Shown here in pieces: positions 11,539 through 24,000 of a stretch of 64,000 nucleotides of DNA; the stretch's first letter is position 1, and each line of letters opens with the position of its first letter. This stretch comes from Haliclystus octoradiatus (lineage: Eukaryota > Cnidaria > Staurozoa > Stauromedusae > Haliclystidae), in the NCBI GenBank assembly GCA_916610825.1, contig OU744450.1:3932578-3996577 (forward strand), in the 5' to 3' direction. Both the position numbers and the translations under genes were made by a program. The notes beneath the pieces were generated by a model, which saw only the letters and a list, made by a program, of their open reading frames with translations, did not search any database and was not told the origin of the DNA.

Positions 11539-12049
11539 TTCGAGTCATTACTTATACCTTACTGAGCATGAGCTTTGCCTCTTGAACTTATAATTATGTG
11601 TATAATACGTAACAATATTTCGTTTAGATTGGAATTTATAGTGTTTAGGATTAGGAATGCAATTTCACAGCTATAAATTTTTGAAATATCTCTGTTTTGA
11701 CTTAAGTGTTTTGTTTCGCATAAGTAGTGGTTCATTCATCAGAATACAATAATAGTACTAATAGTATAAGAGTACTAACCGATATTACTATCACTACCAT
11801 TCCGCAATAAGAAAATACCAAAAATTCAGTACCGCATCGATAAAATACCACCTTATAAGTACCATTAACGTGTTTGAAGTTTTGCATGGAAACAAATTAT
11901 TTTGATTTGGAATTTCCGGGAAAATTTTTCGGGCAAACTATTTCTGCCCCCCCAGTTGGAAGCATGCCCCTACGCCTATGCTTTTGGGGCTCAAAAATTC
12001 GCTATTTTCATTCCATTAGAAACCAGGTTTGCTTTTGAACAAAAAGTTT

Positions 12050-12229
12050 TTCGAATTCATAATATTATTTTCGCGCGTTTTGATCAAATTTTGTGAGCCT
12101 GGATAAGTTCGAGGAAACGAAAATGGCATCCATAAAATCACATGATTGGCATCTGTTCAATTGGAGCTGAGAGCGACACATGAAAGAGTGTCCCAACTCT
12201 TGTGAATAGATGGCTTTGCAGCCAACCAT
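12050..12229 (+). mobile_element. hAT MITE fragment (old copy)
   Basis: The sequence AAAATGGCATCC...CACATGAAAGAGTGTCCCAACTCTTG...GATGGCTTTG is a diverged copy of the last 180 bp of the intact MITE at 21483-22170. The other end is missing. Confidence 0.7.
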
Positions 12230-12239
12230 TTTCATGGTG

Positions 12240-12412
12240 CAAAACAAATTTTGCCTATGAAATTTTTTTTTTCATTTGTTTTGGCTGAATCTGCCATTCA
12301 CAAAAATATATTTGGGGTATCTTTTTCATCAAGTGAACATTTTTTATGGTCTTTCTGCCAAAGTTCCATTTGAACGACCCCGTCGAAGCGCAATGGAAGT
12401 TATCCCCCGGGA
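12240..12412. mobile_element. CCGGGG-type MITE fragment
   Basis: Closely resembles the right part of the MITE at 22947-23273 (AAACAAATTTTGCCTATGAA..., GGGGTATCTTTT..., CGCAATGGAAGTTATCCCCCGGG). The left end is missing. Confidence 0.7.
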
Positions 12413-12586
12413 TTTATATGTATGATGTATTTAGATTTCAGAAGAAATGATCGATCCTGAGATTTTGTACAATGTGTAGAAAAATAGAGTAATTGATCTA
12501 ACTCACAGTGATCCAATCAAAATTCAATACCATGCATGTCGTTTATTTCGTAAGAATATCCATAATTCTATATTTTAAATCTGTAG

Positions 12587-12714
12587 GAACTAAACGAGTT
12601 GGTGGAAATAAGAAAGGAATTTTAACTAGAGAACGTCAACCGAAATCTTCAGCTTATACCATTAGAGATCGTTATCTGAGTTTATTAAAGCAAGCATACA
12701 ACTCAACATGGTAA
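12587..12714 (+). CDS. GUSB: beta-glucuronidase, C-terminal exon
   Basis: An acceptor (TTTAAATCTGTAG) precedes an exon coding TKRVGGNKKGILTRERQP, then KSSAYTIRDRYLSLL, and ends in TAA at 12712. The GNKKG[IF][FL]TR-RQPKS-A block followed by an R-RY motif is the conserved C-terminus of animal beta-glucuronidases, lysosomal enzymes that remove terminal glucuronic acid from glycosaminoglycans. Phase is 1 at the acceptor. The upstream exons, with the catalytic glutamates, were not found in the 12.6 kb to the left. They either lie beyond the window or are gone. The neighbouring EMI-EGF gene ends 1.85 kb away in convergent orientation. Confidence 0.7.
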
Positions 12715-13637
12715 CGATGTTTCAATCAACGTTGAAAAGAAAGGTTTTATATTCATATTATTGGTATTGATAAATATATCAATGTCTTTTATGTAAACAA
12801 ATAATATAATTATTCAATTCAGAAATGATTTTTTTAGAGTTTTATCTATTTTATATTATCATTATAAAACCTGACAACTCATGTGTAATTAATTCCACTA
12901 CAAATTACGAAACGGAACAATCTAGATTACTGACAGTAAATATGAAAAGATATATAGCTTATATTAATACATGAAATTTGATTAATATATGAATTTATTT
13001 TGGATGTTGGATGACAATAAGAGTTAATTTGAACATGAAAATGAAAGACTAAGTGGAATCATTTCTTTATCGAATTGTACATTTTTTTTCACTTCTCGCG
13101 AGATAGCTCGCTATATTAGGTATATGCGATACCAGTTGAAACATTACAGTCATAAAGAAGGGGCTAGACGAAATGTTCGCCGATTTTTTCGCAGCTTTAA
13201 ATAAGTTAAGCGCAAAATTTCACACATTTTTCTGCATATAAAGCTGAGATCAATAAAATGAGAGAAATTGACTAAGCGTTTTCTATGATATTACATGAAG
13301 CTGTGAGTAGTGTGGAAAAGAGGTTTATGGAACAATTAATTTTTTTTTCTAGATTTTATATTCCTCAACTTTGACTGTAGGTAAAAGACCAATGCCCTGA
13401 AAAAACTGCATTTACATCGTATTTATACATATAGTGATCAAGTCATTTAATTTCATTGGGAATGTCGAAGTTGAAAGATCAGTATATGACTACTTCATAT
13501 TTCTACTGAATATTGTTCTTCGATAGTTGACCATCAGATGCAGTAAGTTTGTAACGGTTGCAATATTAATTAATATGTATATTTATGATAAAGTAGGTTT
13601 TGTAGGAAGGAAGTAGTGTAGCCAATTAGCCATCCTA
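12715..13637. other. no gene seen
   Basis: AT-rich intergenic sequence between the beta-glucuronidase stop and a MITE. No exon was recognised. Confidence 0.4.
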
Positions 13638-13955
13638 CCCGGGGGGTAACTCCAGCTCTTCAGGGACGGGGGGATGCCACTTTGGAAAAAGGTAAAGTAC
13701 TCAAAAAGTTCCAAAACTTCTGTTGATGCAATACCCAAAAAGTTCCAGCAGGTTGATTGGTTTTAAGTAAATACTCAAGAATGATGCAAAATTTTTTCAA
13801 ACATTCTTGATAAAGTCAAAAATAGGATACCCAAAGCTCCAAATTTGAAATCTCATACTCAAAAAGTTTTTCTCAGCTTGAATATGGATAATAGTGGCAC
13901 CCAAAAAAATGGCACGTCCCTGTATAGCCATCATAGTGGAGTTACCCTCCCGGGG
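13638..13955. mobile_element. CCGGGG-type MITE, 318 bp
   Basis: Starts CCCGGGGGGTAACTCC and ends GGAGTTACCCTCCCGGGG, so the ends are inverted repeats. Flanks are CCATCCTA (13630-13637) and CCATCCTC (13956-13963), an 8-bp target duplication with one change. Non-coding. The 8-bp duplication suggests mobilisation by a hAT-type transposase. Confidence 0.85.
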
Positions 13956-14565
13956 CCATCCTCCAGTATAGTACAAGAATAAAACTCATCGTATTTTCCA
14001 TATTTATACATGTTATAGAATCAAGTAATATCTTACTAAAATTTATAATTCCGTTATATAGATCATTGATATGCTTATTATATCAATACATGGGCTAGTA
14101 ACAGTAAGATTAACTCGTAAATTTCTGCAAACTAAACTATAATAAAAATTGTGAGCTATATTGTACATGACAATTATGGAAGGAGGTGGTCACTTATCCA
14201 ACAATCTTTTCGAATTTGCAAAACAATTCGTTATTATATATAATATGATTTTTAACATGTGCTCAACATTTTTTTTTTTAAGGCATTCTGTACAAATTAT
14301 ATGTTTATGCTATTTTAAATTACAGATTAATGATATAAGCTTAAGAGAGATTGTAGAACAATTTTTTCTTCGTATTAGCATATCATGGTTTAAGTTTGTG
14401 TAGGTATGTTAATACAATCTTTCTTGTCCTAGTATACATTATATGGTCGGCTGCCACACCCGTAATCCCTCCTTTCATTATCTAAGGTATTGATTAAAAT
14501 TGATTAAAATATCAGCATCGTGTAATTACTCTGGTTGTTTGTTGTTCCATAATTTATCATAGTCG
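13956..14565. other. 3' flank of the EMI-EGF gene
   Basis: Expected 3' UTR and downstream sequence on the minus strand. No clear AATAAA was picked out, and no other gene is seen. Confidence 0.4.
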
Positions 14566-15008
14566 TCAATATCTTTTCTTTTGGAAACCAGATATAGTCT
14601 CATAGAGATTAGGCCTTGGTCTTGGTGGTGGAAGAGGACCTCCATCTTTAGGCCTTGGTTTAATATCTGGTCTAGGTTGAGCTAAGCTATTATCAGGCAC
14701 CCAACTTGGTTTTCGATTTACAGGACTCGATTGTGGATGTTTTACATAAATATTCTTCTGTTTACCTCCATCAGCAAGATTTAGTTTACTTCCGACAGCA
14801 CCACCTGCTGGTTTTAGTTCCGGTGAAGGCTCGTCATAACCAATCCCCGTGGCTCCTTTCTTTTCGTCGTCAGACTCGTATGCGTGTAGCTTTTGAGGTA
14901 GAGGTAAACCATCTTCTGTTATATAAACTGGATTGGCAACGCCTTCAGTGATACGCCCATTATCATATTTGCGTCGGCGTCTTCTTCTCAACGCCACAAT
15001 CAATATAC
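14566..15008 (-). CDS. EMI-EGF gene, last exon: cytoplasmic tail
   Basis: The acceptor TTTTTTACCAG is followed by the end of the membrane helix (ILIVAL), six arginines, then NPVY, two further tyrosine motifs, an SH3-type proline stretch and a TGA stop at 14566-14568. The exon enters in phase 1, matching the exon at 16057. Confidence 0.85.
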
Positions 15009-18000
15009 CTGGTAAAAAAGATATGAATAATTCAAAAATGATTCAATTTAGATTACCTCAATTATTTTCTGTTGGTTATACAATTATATAGTAGTATGTT
15101 TGACATGATAATTAGCGTTCTATGCAGGGTGTATTTGAATAGCGTATTTCCGAATTTTTAATGAATGGGTGTCACCTCAAACATTTGAGGTGACAAGTTG
15201 ATCCGAGAATTTTAGTCTACAAACATCGAAATTAAGCATAGCTATAGGATAGGATTTAACAACTTAGGCAAGACCCCCCGGGCAAGACCCGATCCAACCA
15301 TACTAAACTATCAAAACATTTCTATGGATACGGAAATTATGCAGTGATTCCGATCTTCAAAAAGTTGAGCAAGGCTATATTTAAAAATAAGACAATAGCA
15401 TCAAGCTGTCTACCGTCGAATAGCCAATGACAGGGTCCGACAAAAGGTTCAGCCTTCTGGAATCCTAGAGGCATTTCAACATTTTCTTCTGAATTTTTTG
15501 TTGATGATTGACCAATAAATCATTAAAAACATCAATTTCTTTCTGAATTTTGTCTGGCCTTTCAGGATCTAGGATCCCAGGATCCCTACTTTTGTCGGAC
15601 CATGCCCAATGAGATCTTGCATTTCAAGAAATTAGAATTGTAGTATGCAAACAACAAAACAAAACTAATTATAAAAGCAATTAGATTCCTGTTCTAGCTA
15701 TGTGTTGATGTGTATGTTTGTAATTGCAGATTGCAGTTATTATTTGTTGTCTTATGATCGTGTAATAATAACGTGAAACTTGGAGTACAACCAAAGAATG
15801 TGTCTCTCTTGACTTCTCATTATTAAAAAGTACAAAAACATCCACTTTCGGGATCACAACTCTAATGCGAAATGTCAATCAATGCCATTCAAACTTTTCA
15901 GGAAAGACAAAATAGAACATAATGATGAAGTAGTCAACCAGAATGCAGAATAACAAATTATATCGAATAGTGCATTCCGGTTGTTTATGACTTAAATTTG
16001 AAGGCAACCATTATGTGGAAGAACATATAATGAACTGGACAGCAGCAGCTACTTACAACATAAGGAGAAAATGAGTATTGATCCAAGAACAATGATTGGT
16101 ATTCCGATGTAATAGACTTCATCATCATTATTTGATTTAACAGCCAAAACATTTGTAAAAGTAATAAATGATTCCGTTGTAGTATTTGGAGTTGTTCGTA
16201 GAGGCGGTCGAGTTGTTGTGATAACTATAAAAGAAAGTTTATTTAGTATAATAGATTGAATAGTATCTCACAACAACTTATTAAATTTATAAGAGATACA
16301 TAACTTCAGGATATCTCTGACAGTGGACAACCTCTGACACTATTCCCATTAACTATAAACACTCAAATGTAGACCAAGTTTAGTAACTTATGAATTCTTG
16401 CAACCCATCATCCATCGAACCGAGAAAAAATTGTTGTTTCACAATGGCAACACTTAATCCCTGAACAGATTACAGATCTGAAAATCAAGGCAACACTTTA
16501 CAAAGCATTGATGCGAAGAATTGAGAGTATTTTATTGAGTTATCATAATCGTCATATTTATTCAGAACGTTTTCTTAGGTTACAAACTGTTGGAAAGTGA
16601 AAGTTGTCATTAGACACACGTTAACTCATGTGGCATCATAACTCATCAAATCTACTCATATGGCACGGCAAAATTAACGGCGTGCTGTATGACTAACTGA
16701 GTTCACAGCTGACGTAACAAGAATGACTTGCAGTTGTTGTGAATGTAGAACAGATGATCGCGTAGCTCAGAAGTTAGAGCACTGGACCGGATATTCAGAG
16801 ATCGGTTGGTTCGACTCCCACGCATGGACATGCTTTTCTGCTTCACAATAATTTCCAAGGTTTTAACTCACTACAGCTTCTTTCAAAGGATCGATAACTA
16901 TGCTATAAGATGTAAGGTCTAGCCAACTATGGTCTAGTTGACAGGAAAACGGACATTTACAGATAATGATTTTTGGAGTATGTAACAGAACAATACAAGT
17001 AAGCAAAAGTGACTTCTTAAGAACCCAAGTGCTTCATAAAAAGACTCTTGAAAGTATGCCTGCTTTGGACTTCTTTCATTGTATACGGTAGATCGTTCCA
17101 CTTGTGACCTGGGACTTATGCGCACCAGCATCTCGATCTGAATGGTGATTGCTCGAATTTATATAAATGTCATTGTGGCCGTGAGATCTTGTTCTGGTGG
17201 TATGCGGCAATTGGAAACAAATTGGAAGCAGAGGAGGAGCAAGTTAAACTTGGTAAAATACCCCTCTTTCAATGTCCTAGCTTGCTTAATATCCCCCATA
17301 TTAAAGTGATGTCCATTTTCCATAGAACTCTGTAATTTTACTTCGCTCAATATCCCATCTCATCTGCATCAAAGGGGAGATATTAAGCAAGTTCAACTGT
17401 ATGCAAGATCAACCATCTAGTGAACTAAATTACTCTAGAGTAATATCCATACTTGTAGATCAATTTAAAGATGACTTTTATTACCTATGCAGGAATCATT
17501 AATCATTTGATAACCATCAAGGCATGAACATGTGTATTGGTCAACAGTTCCAGGAGCCAAATTACAATCTTGTTGACATGGATTTTGTGCGAGGCAGATA
17601 TTCTGTACTAAAATAGACAAAATCAAAAATAACATCACTAATAGACATTATAATATCATTCCTTTTGACAAAGTGCAGTGAGTACACATATAAGACGATC
17701 ACACACGGATAGAAGAAATATATACCCATTACAGATAAGTTAGCATTTATACAATATGATTGAGGATCTAATGCTGAAAGTAATAGCTTAGTTATGGTGC
17801 ATCATGAGTTCTCTATAGAATTATATATATAGCCTGAAATATTTTTTATTAAAAAACATTCCAAATACGTCCTTCGCATGTTCATAGTCAACGGCTAATT
17901 TGAGTTAAATCAGCAATTGACTGCCACGAGTACTTTTTTACTCAACGCATAATTCCAACATGGAATAGTTTGAATAATGAAGCTGTATCATCTCCATGGA

Positions 18001-21000
18001 GACTCCATCTGTCCATTCCTTTAAATTTTTATTTAATAATGTAGATTAAAAGAAATTCTGTATAGATTATACCACTCAATGAAGCTGTAACGTTAGTGTA
18101 GCTTGCTACCTCTATTTTCCTGGTACATTTCTTTATCTAATGTACAACATACATACAACATACACTACACAAGCATCAATATATAGATAATTCGAAATCA
18201 AACTACGTTCGAATCTCGAGACATCCTCGGTGAAAGTGAAAGGCACAAGTGATATTTATGTGATAAAGTGATAGTTATTAAAGTGAAATTAAGGCGCCTT
18301 CGTTTCCTACGATTTGGAACTCACGAAACAGAAAGATACATCTATTTAGTTAAACAAATCAAACAAAAACCGAGACCTGGGGGATAACTCCAGCTCTTCA
18401 GGGACGGGGGGATGCTACTTTGGAAAAAGTTCAAGTACCCAAAAAGTTCAAAAAGATCTGTTGATGCTACCCTAAAATTCGATAAGTTTAAAAATGCTAC
18501 CCCAAAAATCCAATAGGTTGATTGATTTTAAGAAAATTCCCGAAAATGTTGCAAACTTTTTGCTAAAATTCCGCTTGAAAAAGTAAAAAAAGGATCCCAA
18601 AAGTTCCAAAATTTGAAACGACATACCCAAAAAGTTTTTGCTCAGCTGTAATATGGACACCAAAAAAGTGGCACGTCCCCGTATAGCCGTCATATGGGAC
18701 TTACCTCCTCCGGGACCGAGACAGTAAAAAGCGGCTTCAAAGTACGGCAATTTGAAATGTATATATATACATATCATTTATAAAGATTTCATATTATGGG
18801 GAATAGTTACGCAAATGAACACTTGGAAAAACTCGCAAATTGTTGTAAACAGTGTATATGTAACCTACATGAGCACGTTTTGTTGTCTTGTTGAATACCA
18901 TAACCAGAATTACAAGAACAAAAAAAACTGCCATGAAAGTTATTACAGCTTTGTTCGCACTGATGATTTGATAGGCATTCATCAAAATCTATAAGAAACG
19001 AGCAAGACAGTGTTAGTATAATTCATTAATTGGAATTCAACGGAAACACCATGGAGTCAATGATCCTGATTATGCATGAATAGACTATTATTCGATGTCA
19101 TTGGCATCATCCTACACGAAATCAATATCGGTCAACAGATGTATGAAAAAGTTCACTCTGTACTTGTTCCATCCGGGGGGAGGGTTACTTTAATATTTTT
19201 TAGACGATGTGTGCCATTTTCAAAAGTTGGGGAAACCTCGAAAATTTCTCAGCAAGTGAGGACGGAGACCCTGAAATTTCATCATCATTTTACGAGTAAA
19301 ATAAAAATTTTAAAAATCTCTAAGTTGACACCTTAAGTTTCACAAGAATTTGGAATGACGCACTCCTTAAAAATGGCACGTCCCCGTATAGCCAATGTAT
19401 AGAAGTCCCCCCGAGTGTTGTATGCAAATGTTGTGTAAGATAGCGTTGTTATCTAATCAAGGAAGAACTCGATATGGCTCTGAGAGAGATTGAGGTTGAG
19501 TTTGTTTATAATTCTTCATGTCATATGTGTTGCTGTTGCAATTTTCACTTATCCGTAAACAGGATAAGTTTGAAATCCTTTTCATTGACGTTGTTTGTTG
19601 ATAGACCAGCATTCTGAAGCAGATTTGCATTTTACTGCCAGTTAAGACCTTCTTGCTATGAACCAGTAGTACCCCTGCTAAGGATTGAACCAAAGCGTGT
19701 GACCAAGAAGGTCCAAAGTCCTAATTGTACACAAAAATGGGTATTTTTTCAGAATTGAAAAGACTTTTCCATATTTTGGAGCGTCAGTACTTTAATACTG
19801 CCGTAAAGATGACTTTGCTATTTATTAAGACCTTGATAGCCAGTAAGCACATTAACGACGGCCAAACTGGAACAAATTAATCCTGCTATCGCAAGATCAG
19901 ATGGAGCCTCGATATGGCTATCTTCGTTACCACTTAAATCTGAGAACTTCAACCTCACAAAAAGAGAATTCTTTCATGCCATTGCTCTTCGTTATGGCTG
20001 GCAACTACAAAGACTCCCAGATGAATGTATCTGCCATGCAAAGTTTAACGTAGATCAGGCGCTATCATGCAAAGTTGGTGGTTTTGTGTTGTTGAGGCAC
20101 AATGAGCTAGTTAACGTAACAGCTGACCTTCTTTCTACTGTTTGCAAAGATGTGAGGAAAGAGCCAGCACTGCAAACAACTCCAGCAAGCACGGACGAGT
20201 TACGTGCTGACATTTGTGCCCGGGGCTTCTGGCAGAGGTTGCAAAGAGCATTCATGGATGTTAGGATTTTCTATCCTTTCGCTCCTAGCTACCGAAACCA
20301 GACCCTGAAATCATCAATGAAATCAATGGAGTCCATCAAGAAAAGAAAATACAACGAAAGAATCCTTAACCAAGAGCATAGGTCATTCACCCCTTTAATC
20401 TTTACAACAAATGGTGGAATGAGTAGAGAAACCCATCAGTTCTACAGAGGACTGAGTGACATGATCTCTGAAAAACATGGTCTACCTTTTGGTGAAACTT
20501 CTGCCTGGGTTAAGCGCAAAATCTGCTTCAGCTTACTCCGCACCACTATCATCTGCATCCGAGGTTCATGATCCCGCAAACATCAAATTCCAGACGGCGA
20601 CCTTAGTGATCTGCAGCTTGTCAATGAAGCATCCAGTATTGTATAACTATTAATAAATATTGCTCAAATTAATAATCTATTTATCTAATGTACATATTAC
20701 TCATTACAAATTATATCTAAGTTAAATTAGCTGCAATGACAATAGTTAACATTTTCATCAATAGTTTACTACAACCTGTATATTCCATATTTTAAATTAT
20801 ATTCTTCAGTATTTGTTTAAAAAAAAATAAAAAAATTAATCCTGCTATTGTTATGAGGGTAAAATGATTGAGAGCGATAAAATAACATCCACTCTCGTAG
20901 AGATTTCAAAACGGAGTCAAATGTAATTAATAAAATGAAGGGCAATACACAGGGGAAAGGGGAAGTCGATATTAGTCTAATTATGGTAATACGCATTAGC

Positions 21001-24000
21001 ATAACACTATACGACGAATACCTCCGAATATAAACGATTTCCAATATTTCGTCTTGAAATTGCCCGAAATATGAGTTAAATATTTCACTGGCGGGGTGTT
21101 ACACTATACGGCCGTACGTACAATACTATACTCATTCCCTGTTAATATTCAAAATGTTACATCACCTGAACATGTTCTTCCATTTGTATCAAGAATAAGA
21201 CCAGTTCCGCATGAGCATTCGTATGTTCCATTCAAATTTTTGCAAGTTTTTTGACACCCACCATTTTCAACATCACATTCATCGACATCTGTAAAATAGA
21301 ATAGAAACCTGTATAAAGCAGCCATCCATTGGACGTAGATAGATTGACGATTGTGTGCAGGTGGTCTATACATACAGGGTTGATACAGATAGAAAATAAT
21401 ATTTACAGGACTGTAAATAATGAGTTTGGTTTTATGCTTCTTTCTATTTCTATTATTATTATAAGTCCTAATATATCACAGGCAGAGCCATCTATTTACA
21501 AGAGTTGGGACACTCATGCCATTTTTGTTTTTTGGCCTGGACCGGAGCACGTTTTTAACAGCAGTGCGCATGTGCAAGAGAAAGTTGTGGTTTTTCAGCC
21601 ATTTTGGAACTGTGTGAAATGGTTTGCGATCGTTTAACATGATATAAGAGTAATATAACCATCTATTAGTTGTCTTTCTCCATATTTATTTGCTGGACTC
21701 TCAAAATAAGAATAAAATTTACTTCAATGTATACTTTCTTATCGATCTCTTCAGCATGTTGCTCGAGAGTAAATCAGATCAATGCTATTGGAATTGCTAA
21801 ATGGACAAGGAGTTTGTGGAGTATGGACTACATCTCTTACTCTCTTACGCTTATTCTTTGCAGTCAAATGCAACTTTTTTCTAGTTCTTGTCCCCAGTTG
21901 GAATAGTAAACAATATTTTATTTCGATTACTATTTCGTCTATTAACACAACAATTAATAATTTAATAGCCTTTGTTTGTTTTCACCGATAAAAGTTGTAT
22001 TTTTCCGCGCGCTTCGTTTAAAACAGGAAACCTGATGCCAAAAAAACAAGAACCCTGGTGCCGAAAGTACGAAAATGGCGTCCAAAAAATCACGTGAATG
22101 GCATCTGTCCAATAGGAGACGATAGCGGCACATGAAAGCGTGTCCCAACTCTTGTAAATAGATGGCTCTGATCACAGGAGGATTAGCTCAGATGGCAGAG
22201 CAACCGAACTTCAGATCGATCATATCTGATCGACTGTGGTTCAAATACCCCTCAGGTCAACTCAGCCTTAACTTTATCTGAAACATCAATTGAGTACCAT
22301 CTAAGGATGGCGGATGGAATGGTGGCCCAGAGGGAATTGCATTGTGAGTAGCTGCGGCGCATCGTTGCGCATTGACAATCAAGACCTATCTGTCATGAAA
22401 TCTGTTGAAATTGATCTGCAGTGTCGCGGCTGAGGTCAACAAAGAGCGTTTAAAATCATTGCTCTCAGCGAAAAAAGCCACTCATCTAGAAATAGAGGAG
22501 TGGTACGGGTGCCTTCGGTAGGGCAACACCGTCTACATTACTTTACTTATACGTCCTAATAGATATATTACCTTGACTACAATTGTTTCCACGGTAACCA
22601 GTCCCAGTACAATTACAAACATTCGTTGAAACGCAGACTCCTGTTCCACATCCTCCTTCACAGATTGCTAAAGGAAAGAAAATCACAACACACAGTCAAC
22701 AACAGAATATTTTTTTTCTATTTGGGATTTATCATTTTTCCACAAACTCGCTTGCAGCTTTTTTTCACCGGGGTGGTTGGTTAATTTGTTAGTATTTTTT
22801 TGAAACTTGTGTGCGTTTAATAGCCGGATGCCCTTCCTGACGCCAACCTAGCGGGCCGCCAACCCTGCGGGCCGTGGTCCAACGCCCTAGCCACTACACC
22901 AAGGCAGCAAACAGACTGATCAGATCTTATAATTATGGTATTTTCATCCGGGGGTAACTTCCTTACTTTTGGTATACGGGGACGTTCAAATATTAAAGGG
23001 TACCATTTTAAAAATCCCGAAAAAATCATTAGGGTATGCTTAGTCATGAAAATTTTTTGAGGTATCCTTTTGACGCTCTTGCAATTTTTTCATTTTGCAA
23101 AACAAATTTTGTCTATGAATTATATTTTTTTCATTTGTTTTGGTTGAATCTGTCATTCATAAAAATATATTTGGGGTATCTTTTTTCATCATGTGGAAAA
23201 TTGTTATGGTCATTCTGCCAAAGTTCCATTTGAACGACCCAATCGAAGCGCAATGGAAGTTACCCCCCTCCGATATTTTTAATGAGAATGTCAGGTTATT
23301 CATGACAGAAGATATAACCTTCCAGGATAATCATGCTGCCGGATAAAATCAACTTTTAAAATTGGTGGAATGATCCCATGGAATGTCCCAGAAGGAATTG
23401 CATTGTTAAGAGCTATGGTTCACCAATGAATCTTGACATTCGATGCCTGTTATCCCATGAAATTTGTTGAAATTTATGATATGCAATGCAATGACTAAGA
23501 TCGAGAATGTTGAACGATAATGTTGTGCTCGTGTTAAAATATAAGATGAAATTTACACTGAGATACAATTATAGTTGTAATTTAGAGAATTGCAATACAG
23601 TGAAACCTGTATATAACAGCCATCTATGAGAGGCAGATAAATTGACCATTATAGACGGGTGGCCTTAATATACAGGTTTGATTTGATTCAATAGAAAATA
23701 CTATTTCAGACATTGCAAGATTGACCACTATAGACAGGTGGCCGCTTTATAGAGTTGACCGTTATAACAGGTTCAACTGTAATTTGAATAACAAAAGCAA
23801 ATATGAAGAATGTGCAATCATATATAATGTACATACGCTCTGGGCATTCTCTTCCCACTTGATTGTAACCGGGGCAACAAAAATGCTCTATTCTTGGTCG
23901 TGAGACATAAACAGTTCTAAAAACAAATGTAATTAATAATCAATGAATAATTGGGGTTTTTACGAGTTTTGTTAATTGCTTTGTAAGCCACATGATGAAA

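Larger units (their letters stand above)
7368..11980 (+). mobile_element. decayed autonomous hAT transposon
   Basis: The ends share an inverted CATAGGCGTAGG (7368-7379 and, reversed, at 11969-11980), each followed inward by a G/C homopolymer run and an AATTTTTCGGGCAA-like block. Between them is a transposase gene with a zf-TTF-like finger, an RNase H-like core and a C-terminal hAT dimerisation motif. The 8-bp target duplication expected of hAT is not recognisable, so exact ends are less certain than the identity. Confidence 0.75.

Noticed and set aside
7368-11980. This hAT as the autonomous parent of the 690-bp hAT MITEs
   Set aside because: The terminal sequences (CATAGGCGTAGG versus CAGAGCCATC) are different.
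16757-16829. Functional tRNA gene
   Set aside because: The box A and B motifs are present but the acceptor arms do not pair; a SINE head or relic fits better.
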